A DNA stretch of 64,000 bases from Meloidogyne chitwoodi (taxonomy: Eukaryota; Nematoda; Chromadorea; Rhabditida; Meloidogynidae): NCBI GenBank assembly GCA_015183035.1, contig JACZZP010000006.1:868001-932000 (forward strand). The letters are read 5' to 3'. The notes under the pieces are model-generated. The model saw nothing but the letters and a program-made list of their open reading frames with translations. It searched no databases and had not been told where the DNA came from. A program made the position numbers and the translations under genes. Shown here piece after piece: positions 23,942 through 33,583 of this stretch (positions are counted from its first letter, which is position 1; each line of letters opens with the position of its first letter).

Positions 23942-26900
23942 TTAATGAACATTCCCATCAAGAAAATTGATAATTTCTAGCATATTTTTTGGACGTTGAG
24001 TTGGATCATCTTCCATGCAAAACTTAATTAATTAATTAATTTAAATTTAGTTATTTTTTAAAACAAAACTATAAAATTATATTTAAAATTTATATTAAAT
24101 ATTTAATTTAATTTAGAATTAAAAAATATTACTTTTGCAAGTTCTTCTAAAGGTCCACCAACAAGTAAAGTTCTATCTAAATTTTCATCTTTTTCAAATT
24201 TTCTGTTTGGAAGATTTAAAAATTTGTAGATCATTACACCAAATGAATATATATCCATTAAACGTGTTGCTTTCTAAATAATAATAATTTAATATCTTAA
24301 TAATTAATTTTACAAAAAAGATATTTAAAGGAACACTTTGATATTTAAAAAATAATTTTAAAATTTTTAACAAAAAATTCTATAATTTTTTGAAAATTAA
24401 ATGAATTTCTCGTTAAAAATATTTAAATTTTACAACTAATCATTTTAATTATTAATTTAAAATATTATAAAATAAAATTTACCATATTTATATATTCTGG
24501 TGGTGCATATAAGAGTGTCCCTATAAGATTATCTATTTTAATTTGTTTATCATTTGTAATTCTAGATGAATTAAAATCAATTAATTTGCAATTTTTTAAA
24601 GGTTCAGCCAAATTATGATTTTGAGGTATAACAAAATTAGTTGCTTTAATATCCAAATGCATACCATCTAAATTTATTTTTTATAAAAATTAAAAAAATT
24701 ATATTTAATATTTCTATTACATTTCTTATTTAAAAAATTATCAATTCGCAAATAAAATATTTGACAAAAAATAATAATTATTATTATTTTGTAAATAAAT
24801 TAATATTTGTTTATGTTTCCTTAAATAAATAAATAATAATATCCATACATTTGTGAAATTTATGTATTGCCTTAGCAGCACATTTAATAATTGAAATAAG
24901 AACTTTACTTTTATTTAACTCAATTTTTTCAATCTCAATCTCATTATCATTAAAAAAAATTTTCTTATTTTCAAATTCATTATAAATTTTACTATAATAC
25001 TCATCTAAATTAATTCCACCAAGTTCCAAAACAATATACATATATATTTTTTTAGAAGTGTCTGTCAGCATACTACTATAAATGTCTTCTTCTTCAGGAG
25101 GTTTTTCCTGGCTTAAAATTTTAAATTAAAAAATAATTTAAATATAAATTAGGAGAATGTCCAATAATTGATTGAAAGTCAGAAATTAAATTAAAGAATT
25201 AACAACTTATTAATAGATGAAAATAATTATATTATTATAATTATAGATATATCCCTAGATTTAATTTATATATATTTTGATACATTTTTACAGAAAATCT
25301 TTTTCAAAAATAAATAAAATTTTATAAAGAATATAATTATTTAATTAATTAAACTATATACTTCTTAATTGGAAAGATTCAAGTTTTATGAATAAATCTT
25401 TTTTTGTCCTCTAATAGGACTCTTTGAAAAATAAAATTATTGACCTATCGATTTTAGAAATAAATAATATGTCTACTAAATTTAAATAAATAATATTAAA
25501 ACATACTATCCAATCATTTCAATTATATAATCATTTTTTATATTTTTATCAGCAAAATGTTTTAAAACTTCAAGTTCATTATCTGCGACACTATGATCCT
25601 TGCGAAATAAATATTCTTTTAGTGCTACACATTTTCCCGAATCTTTCCAATGTGCATGATAAATCTTTAATTTAATAATTAAAATTTTTATTTTTTGAAA
25701 TATTAAAAAATTTTAATAAAAAAATCTATTAAAAATAATTTTGAAATTTTTTTTAATTAATGAAAAAATAATTATTAAATTAAAAGTATTAGATTTTTTT
25801 AGTTTTTTAATAATTATATATTCTTAACAAATTTAACCAAGAACTCAAAATTTTAAAAATATTCTTTTGAATTTTATTTATAAATATACTCACAGAGCTA
25901 TATCCCCCTTCTCCTATTGAATCTTCTGATACAAATAATATTATTTCTTTTTGCATATTTTTTTGGATATCTTCTTGTATTTCTTCTTGTATTTCTTCTT
26001 CATATATATCTTCATAGTATTTATTTCTTTGAATTAATTTTTTATTTATTATAATTTCTTTAATATTATCAGATTTAATGTTATATAAACAATAAGGACA
26101 TTTATGAAGATTTTGATCACCATGAGAAGAACTTGCTTCTGCTAAAATTTTGAATTATATTTAAAATTAAATAATTTTAAAATTATAATTTTTATTAAAA
26201 TAAATTAAATATTATTAATTTAATAAATAATTATTACATTCATCTAATTTAATATCAAAATGAGGCCATTCTCTATTGTTTAATGAATTAATTTCATCAT
26301 TGTATTTTTCATAAAGTGTTTTAAATGATTGTTTACTAATATTTGAAGTTCTTGTTTCAGCTTAAAATAAATAAATATTTAATTTTATTTTTATTATAAA
26401 ATTAAAAAAAAATTTATTTTAAGGCGGAATCCTAACCCAGCCTTAAACCGTTATCCTTATTGAGAAAAGAACCTTTTGTATTTATATCCTTTCCAAGCTA
26501 TTCCATTTTATCTTTATCATTAACAATTATTTTCATGTGCATGTCTAATTAAAACTCTCCATATACCAGGGATGGGCAACTTTCGTATTATTTCGTGTTT
26601 TTAGACCAATTTTATTTTGTCTTTCGTATTTTATTTTCCTATATATTGCCCGTCCCCTCCATATAATATTTTTAACTACTTATATTTATATTGTTCTCCC
26701 TCATTAATAATTTACCAGTTATTCATTTTTATATTCTAAAAGTTTAGCTTGTTAGTTATCTAAAGGCGAAGGGCCTGATTAACCCTAATTTAATAAATAT
26801 TATAATTTATTCATTCCAAAATTATTTAAATTTAACACTAAAAATTATTTAATCTCACTTACTTTGTTTAGTTTCATGAACATCTTCTCTGTGATGATGA

Positions 26901-27034
26901 TGATGTTTATTAGAAAAACAATTACCAGAAAATGATTCTTAAAAAATAAGTTTATATTTTAATAAAAAATATTTGTTACCTGGTAATAAATATAATAAAA
27001 TTAAAATTAAAGGAAATAATTTAAATAATATCAT
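23942..27034 (-). CDS. Secreted protein-kinase-like protein 3
   Basis: Nine exons (26980-27034, 26863-26937, 26238-26360, 25894-26141, 25507-25664, 24849-25111, 24483-24667, 24133-24273, 23942-24022) join in phase to 442 residues. Signal peptide 1-18 ending LLPG, a five-His run (30-34), and a linker with KCPYC (98-102). Kinase landmarks: intact Gly loop IGEGGYSS (about 160-167), VALK Lys183, Glu in DNELEVLKHF, hinge YIVLELGG, HLDIKATN (Asp313, Lys315, Asn318), DFN (338-340), APPE in the activation segment, MDIYSFG and PTQRPKN. Introns at the signal peptide, after the Gly loop, after IGY and before HLD match those of genes 1 and 2, proving common descent. It reads toward the two plus-strand copies, so the cluster includes an inversion. 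It retains the best ATP-binding loop of the three together with gene 2. Confidence 0.75.
26567..26658. mobile_element. About 92-bp hAT-type MITE inside an intron of kinase-like gene 3
   Basis: The left end CAGGGATGGGCAA is a typical hAT terminus and pairs with the right end TTGCCCGTCCCCT with two mismatches. CCATATA flanks both ends (7 of 8 bases duplicated). The unit lies in the second intron of the minus-strand kinase-like gene and has no coding capacity. Confidence 0.7.
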
Positions 27035-27179
27035 TAAAATAATATTCTATAAAATTAAAAAAAAGACATTTTATAAAATAAATATTTTTAAAATTTTAAC
27101 AAATGATGTAAATTTTCACGCAAAAATATTTGCCAAAATTAAAATATATTTTAATTTTAACTCGTCCATTTATTACATA

Positions 27180-29690
27180 CTAATATAATTAAGTTCGACT
27201 TCGCGCGAAAAAAACTCTAGAGGTTTTTTGGAGACCCTGAGCATTTTGAAAGTTGTGGATCCTGGGGGGAACTTTTTGGTGCGCATTCTGAAAAAATACG
27301 GATTTTTTGGTGCGGGTCTCGCATGGCACCGAAACGACCACGGTTGTTTCCGTATCTCGAAAAAGTTCAATAGAAAGGGGTAAAGGTCTTGCTTGGAGGG
27401 CACCCCGCGCCGATTAGTAGATTTTTTTGGAAAAAAAAAATTTTCAAAAATTTCAATTCTAAGGGGCGTTTTGCCCGTGAGACTGAAGTGTACAGCCCAG
27501 ACTCTAATAGTTTTCTTAATTTCTAGCAAAAACGGATGGCTTTTTGAGGGAAATTCTTATGGGATAATGGGTTAACGAGTACAGGGAATTTTTTGGGAGG
27601 GGTAATTTCGGTGCCAAGGTTGAGTGCGGCACTGAACAATACGATTTTTTTAATGCCTTTATATAAAAATTTTTTTTTTTTTTGATAATAAGTAATGGGT
27701 TAAAAGAAAATGTTTTGTATGGGCCATTTTGTTGCCGAATGTTAGTGCGGTACTGAAATGGACTTTTTGAACAGTTTTGTGAATATGATTTGGAATTTTT
27801 GGGAGAATATGAAATCGAGTATGGGGATTTTTTTATGATAGGTCACTTTGGTGCCAAGTTCGAGTGTGGCACTGAAATGGCCGGTTGAAGTTTTAAATTG
27901 GATTTTTGAGTGCGAAACTGAACCTGGGGATTTGGAGGTAGTTGAAGTATTTGTAGCCAAGAGATGTAGTTACAAAATGTTTGTGAGACATTTGAGTCTT
28001 GGATTAAGATTTGGGGAGATATGAGTCATGAAATGGGGATTTTAACAGTTATTTGAACTTAACTTTGCGGGGAATTTTTAAAAAATTTTTTTGATTATGG
28101 ATTCGTGTTCAGCATGTGTATTTACCCCATAAAAGATATTTTTTTCAAAAAAATCAGAATAAAAATTTTGACATTATTTTTCCAAATGGGTACCCCTTTT
28201 GCTATATTTTCGGAAATTTTCAATTGACCTTTTCCTTGCGAGTTTTAATTGGATTTGAATGAAACAAATCTTATTAAATAAAGCAAAAAATTAGTTATTT
28301 TTTGAGTGAAGAAAAAGTTGAAAAATTTTGAGGTTAGGGGTAGTTAGGGTCTAATTTATGAAAATTTGAAATTTTTCAGTTTTTGAAAAAATTTGAGGAT
28401 TTTTGCCATGGGATCAGATTTAAAGTATTTTTATAAAATGAAGCATAATTTTTAACACCTAATAGTATTTTAAAATTTTCAAAAAAGGTTCCTTTTGAAA
28501 AAGTTATGATTTTTTTAAGTTTTGGTCATAAAATCTCATCTAAAATTTTGAAGCCAAAAATGGCAAACATAAAAATTAATGTAATATGGGCAAATGATAT
28601 ATAATTTGAAAGCCCTTGATGAGCTGATTTAAAAAATATTTTTTGTAAATTTTTCGGTTCAATTTTGAAAAAGTTGCGGGTAGTCTAAGTTTTTTTTACG
28701 GGGGTACATGTGGTCTGGTGTATAAACGAGTTAATAAATTCTATTTTAGAATCTCATTTTTTAGAGCGTCTATTGACAGTTCGAAAAACAGCACATGTTT
28801 GCGCACACTTGAGTCTAAGAGAGTTTTAGTCCAATGACTTCTCGGGAATTTTTTCGTAGACGCCCATATATTCGCAGATCATTAACTTGATGCCCGATGG
28901 GAGTTTTAAGACCAAATTATGCCACTAACTGTAACATTCTATGAGGAATGTGATTTCAACATAAAAAGTGGGTGACACTCAAATGTGGCACTGAACTGGA
29001 TTGACGGGACAGTTCAGTGCCAAATTTTTAAGTGCCAATTATGCCAAGTGATAAAGCATCTTATAAGAATCAAGAATATATATGACTTGATTTGGGTACA
29101 TATGAGTCTAGCGAAGTTATAGTCTTTAAATCTTTCGCGATTAAAAGGGTTGCCCATTTTGTCCGATTGATATTTTTTTATTTTCTTAATATTGCACTTT
29201 TTATTTTTTTAACTTTTATTTGTTTATAATTTATTTATTTTCTTTTTAAGTTTACAACGCACTCGATTTTGTTTATTGCTGATGAAGGAAGTGTTTCTGA
29301 TGTCTTTTATTTCGCGAATGCCAATAAAAGCTTCTAAAAGCTAGCAGTGGGAATAAACCTTTGCCTGAAGGAATTTCGTGGTTATTATGTACTGAGATGT
29401 TTTGGATCAGGTTTATAAAGTATTTTATGACAGCAGTGGTTTTTACGGTTTAAATTTTTTGTTTTTTATTTCTTTTAAATTAACTTTTTATTTTTAAGTT
29501 ACTTACTTTAAAGGATCAGCACATTTAGCTCAATAATCTCAACTTACAAAAAATGGCTTCTGATGCTGATTTTGATGAAGTTTATACATTGGAACATTAT
29601 TGAGGTTTTTTCTTATAATTTTCAGTACTTTTATGATTTATGACCTAGCTTTTTTGAATTAAAAAATTTATTTTTTAAAATATATATTTG
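27180..29690. repeat. GC-richer repeat block with a 120-bp degenerate tandem repeat
   Basis: From about 27185 the composition shifts sharply away from the AT-rich background. Copies of the phrase GGTGCCAA...GAGTGYGGCACTGAA occur at 27610, 27730 and 27850, exactly 120 bp apart, with the text before each copy also partly shared. Related GGCACTGAA and CAGTGCCA words recur at about 28985 and 29010. Open frames here are short and interrupted, and I see no credible protein. I read the block as decayed transposon sequence on the 5' side of the Helitron region. Confidence 0.55.
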
Positions 29691-30856
29691 ATAGCTCATT
29701 AGAAAGAGCTTTTCAAATTGAGTAAAATGAGATCAAAAATAAATAATTTGGTTTATTTTTAACAAAGTTATAAACAATTAAAACGAAAAACCAGTTAGCA
29801 GCCGCGGTAATCACTTAAATTAAATTGTTCATAACTTTGTTCATTGAATACCAAATTAATTTAGTTTGGTTTCCTTAGACTCAGCTTGATAAGCTCTTTC
29901 GAATGAACTATCATACGTACGTTTGAAAAATATATTTAAAAAAAATTGGGTTTTATTTTAATTTTTTAATTAATTTTTTTTTTTACTTTTTTTAAATTAA
30001 ATTTTTTTTCAGGGACAATCAACAAATGGATGACACACAACAACTCAACAAATACTTTGGTTAGTTTTTTTAATTTTATTTTGTTTAAAAATTTTGAGCA
30101 AATTTGCAAAAAAATAATTTTTTGCATGACCCCTTCTGTGCGAATGGGGCATGCCCGATTTTTTTAAAATTTCATTTTTATTAAAATTTTTATACTTCAG
30201 GACAATCAACAACAACAATTGTCAACAACATAACAATTTTCGACAACAACAACAACTGTTCTACATCAACTTTTTGGTTGGTTTTTTAATTTTATATTTT
30301 TTTGAATTTATTTTTTTATTAAATTTATTTAATAAATATTTTTCTTTTTCAGGGACAATCATCAATACATGGCCGACTACAACAACATCAAACTATAGTT
30401 AGTTTTTTTTAATTTCTGAATTTTTTTTGCAAAAATTTTGAAAGAAAAATTTTTCGTGACCCTTCCTGTGCGAAGGGGTCATGCCCAAATTTTCATCATC
30501 TCAACAATTTGGTCGGGTTTTTCATGAGGTTTTTTCCCGAGAATGAACAAAAAAATTTTACTAAAACCCAAACAGTAGAAAAACCTGTATCATAAGGTTT
30601 CGGGTCCTAGCTTGGATAGCCTACTGTTTGGGGTCTAAACGTGGGGTAACAATACTTGGGGGACAACAACCTCAGGTATTGCTACTTCAATATGCCGACG
30701 GGTCATGCCCAAATTTTTTTTAAATCTTAATTTAATACATTTTATTACAGGTGAATGAATTGCTTGGACTTTTTTTGCAATGATGATGGTTAAAAATGCT
30801 CAACGCCTTTGTCCTGGTGAAGAAAATGGTTTGGCTGTTTGGACATTGGAATGTAA
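29552..30856 (+). pseudogene. Exon-like islands, possibly a captured or decayed gene
   Basis: A short frame starts MASDADFDEVYTLEHY at 29552 and stops. Three islands then begin at a TTTCAG or CTTCAG acceptor with GGACAATCA or GACAATCAA and end at a GTTAGT or GTTGGT donor (about 30012-30059, 30201-30273, 30352-30399). Each opens DNQQ or DNHQ, so the islands are repeats of one exon. A last island (30751-30851) reads KNAQRLCPGEENG and ends at GTAAAA. Stops interrupt several frames and phases do not join cleanly. Flanking intron-like sequence repeats CATGACCC...GGTCATGCCC. A degraded multi-exon gene or captured gene fragment in a transposon is the best reading; no family recognised. Confidence 0.35.
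29690..29935. repeat. Inverted-repeat element with SSU-530-loop-like core
   Basis: The left arm GATAGCTCATTAGAAAGAGCTT pairs with a right arm whose reverse complement reads GATAGTTCATTCGAAAGAGCTT. Inner segments also pair (ACAAAGTTATAAACAATT with its counterpart near 29822-29840). At the centre, 29798-29814, lies GCAGCCGCGGTAATCAC. The same 17 bases recur at 45721-45737 between similar arms, so the two are copies of one family. Confidence 0.65.
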
Positions 30857-31068
30857 AATTACTTTTAAATTTTTTTATTTAAATTTTGATTAAAAAATAT
30901 AAAAAAATTACATTGAAATGAAAAAATTAAACATCTAATAAGTGAGTTATATTTTCTGAAATAAAAATTTTAAGAATATTAATATTTCTGATTTTTTGCT
31001 AAATATCAAAAATTAAATTTCATGAAAAATAGATTTAGTATTTTAACTTAAATTAAAAATTAATTAAA

Positions 31069-31231
31069 TACGTCTGGATTGAACGAACTTATGACTTGAA
31101 AACGTTCAATACGTCTGGATTGAACGAACTTATGACTTGAAACGTTCAATACGTCTGGATTGAACGCACTTATGACTTGAAAACGTTCAATACGTCTGGA
31201 TTGAACGAACTTATGACTTGAAAACGTTCAA
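31069..31231. repeat. Four-copy 41-bp tandem repeat
   Basis: The unit begins TACGTCTGGATTGAACG and ends CGTTCAA, with four near-identical copies. Each copy contains TTGAACG and CGTTCAA as inverted arms about 17 bases apart, so each can form a hairpin. It lies just before the 36/37-bp satellite. Confidence 0.85.
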
Positions 31232-31328
31232 TACATCAACCATAACCATATTACTTTTTAAACCTTTATAAATATTTATACTTTTATTCAACAAGTTAAG
31301 TCACATTTTACTCATGTTTTTTATGTGT

Positions 31329-32960
31329 GCCGAAACTCGAAACCTTCCTATGAGTTAGCGGAATGCCGAAACTCATCCACCTTCACATGAGTTAGCGGAA
31401 TGCCGAAACTCATCCACCTTCACGTGAGTTAGCGGAATGCCGAAACTCGAAACCTTCCTATGAGTTAGCGGAATGCCGAAACTCGAAACCTTCCTATGAG
31501 TTAGCGGAATGCCGAAACTCGAAACCTTCCTATGAGTTAGCGGAATGCCGAAACTCGAAACCTTCCTATGAGTTAGCGGAATGCCGAAACTCATCCACCT
31601 TCACATGAGTTAGCGGAATGCCGAAACTCATCCACCTTCACATGAGTTAGCGGAATGCCTAAACTCATCCACCTTCACATGAGTTAGCGGAATGCCGAAA
31701 CTCATCCACCTTCACATGAGTTAGCGGAATGCCGAAACTCATCCACCTTCACGTGAGTTAGCGGAATGCCGAAACTCATCCACCTTCACATGAGTTAGCG
31801 GAATGCCTAAACTCATCCACCTTCACATGAGTTAGCGGAATGCCGAAACTCGAAACCTTCCTATGAGTTAGCGGAATGCCGAAACTCATCCACCTTCACA
31901 TGAGTTAGCGGAATGCCGAAACTCATCCACCTTCACATGAGTTAGCGGAATGCCTAAACTCATCCACCTTCACATGAGTTAGCGGAATGCCGAAACTCGA
32001 AACCTTCCTATGAGTTAGCGGAATCCCGAAACTCATCCACCTTCACATGAGTTAGCGGAATGCCGTAACTCGAAACCTTCCTATGAGTTAGCGGAATGCC
32101 GAAACTCATCCACCTTCACATGAGTTAGCGGAATGCCGAAACTCATCCACCTTCACATGAGTTAGCGGAATGCCTAAACTCATCCACCTTCACATAAGTT
32201 AGCGGAATGCCGAAACTCATCCACCTTCACATGAGTTAGCGGAATGCCTAAACTCATCCACCTTCACATGAGTTAGCGGAATGCCGAAACTCATCCACCT
32301 TCACATAAGTTAGCGGAATGCCGAAACTCATCCACCTTCCTATGAGTTAGCGGAATGCCGAAACTCATCCACCTTCACATGAGTTAGCGGAATGCCGAAA
32401 CTCATCCACCTTCACATGAGTTAGCGGAATGCCGAAACTCGAAACCTTCCTATGAGTTAGCGGAATGCCGAAACTCATCCACCTTCACATGAGTTAGCGG
32501 AATGCCGAAACTCATCCACCTTCACATGAGTTAGCGGAATGCCTAAACTCATCCACCTTCACATGAGTTAGCGGAATGCCGAAACTCGAAACCTTCCTAT
32601 GAGTTAGCGGAATCCCGAAACTCATCCACCTTCACATGAGTTAGCGGAATGCCGTAACTCGAAACCTTCCTATGAGTTAGCGGATGCCGAAACTCTTCCA
32701 CCTTCACATGAGTTAGCGGAATGCCGAAACTCATCCACCTTCATATGAGTTAGCGGAATGCCTAAACTCATCCACCTTCACATGAGTTAGCGGAATGCCG
32801 AAACTCGAAACCTTCAAAAGAGTGAGAGGAATGCCTACACTCATTAAGTTCCCATGAGTGAGAGGACTGCCTACACTCATTACGTTCCCTTGAGTGAGAG
32901 TACTGCATACGCTCATTAAAGTTCCCATGAGTGAGAGGACTGCCTACATTCATTACGTTC
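31329..32960. repeat. 36/37-bp satellite array, about 40 copies, with higher-order structure
   Basis: The unit contains GAGTTAGCGGAATGCCGAAACTC and comes in two forms: one continuing GAAACCTTCCTAT (36 bp) and one ATCCACCTTCACAT (37 bp). Arms ATGAGTT and AACTCAT plus inner CGG/CCG give a hairpin in each unit. Rare variants (GAATCCCG at 32021 and 32610; GCCGTAACTC at 32062 and 32651) recur 589 bp apart, showing a segmental duplication inside the array. From about 32816 the units diverge to a GAGTGAGAGGACTGCCTACACTC form. Open frames across it (GIPLTHRKVSSF repeats) are by-products of the period, not genes. Confidence 0.9.
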
Positions 32961-33129
32961 GCTGATATGTATAACTGTTAATTAATTAATTATACTTTTT
33001 TTAAAAGCCTTCGGTATTTACCGGGCGTTGGATGTCAACGGTTTTAACCGGGCATCTAGAGTACAGAGTTTGATTTAACCTCTAAAATGGTTTTTCGGTT
33101 AATTCCTTTGTCTTCAATGTTTTTTAAAC

Positions 33130-33306
33130 TATTATAATATTAATAAGGAAAATATTAAGAGTACCCCTGGAATATACTTTTACATAAGTCCCATTTTTAT
33201 TAACAAAACTACCATTATCATTACCATCATTCCCAATGGAATTAATCCTCAACACATTCAACTTTTCTGGTAACCCAGACCTATCTACCAAAAAACGTTC
33301 ATTCAT
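33130..33306 (-). pseudogene. Inverted fragment of the Helitron ORF 5' end
   Basis: Read on the minus strand this gives LNVLRINSIGNDGNDNGSF, matching LNVLEINSPRNDVFENSF at residues 60-77 of the Helitron protein, with clear DNA-level identity (for example TTGAATGTNTTGNRGATTAA). It lies about 280 bp upstream of the intact frame, head to head with it. It is a diverged partial inverted copy rather than a separate gene. Confidence 0.65.
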
Positions 33307-33583
33307 ATTACAATTGTGGATCTCTCTCCTATTATACTACTACTCTCTAAAATATCAACATTCAACAAAACAACATTAAATACAACAACATTCAATTATA
33401 TTATAACTACATTATTTATCAACATTTTATATATTATTTTATAATATTTATTATTCGTTTTACTCATATTTTCGCGTTTTATAATTTATTATTCATTTTT
33501 ATTTGTTCGCGTAAAATCTATTTACTAACTTAATTTTTCTTTTATTTTTAAGATTATAATTATTATTATTTATTTTAATTATA

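Noticed and set aside
27173..27529. 118-codon minus-strand frame in the GC-richer block
   Set aside because: It is isolated, lacks splice context and overlaps degenerate repeat DNA; the plus strand is equally open nearby.
31373..32953. Open frames with GIPLTHRKVSSF-type repeats
   Set aside because: They exist only because the satellite unit lacks stops in one frame; variants of 36 and 37 bp break the frame repeatedly.
31329..32960. Possible CRISPR array because of the 36/37-bp period
   Set aside because: Units are contiguous with no unique spacers, and the DNA is eukaryotic. It is a satellite.
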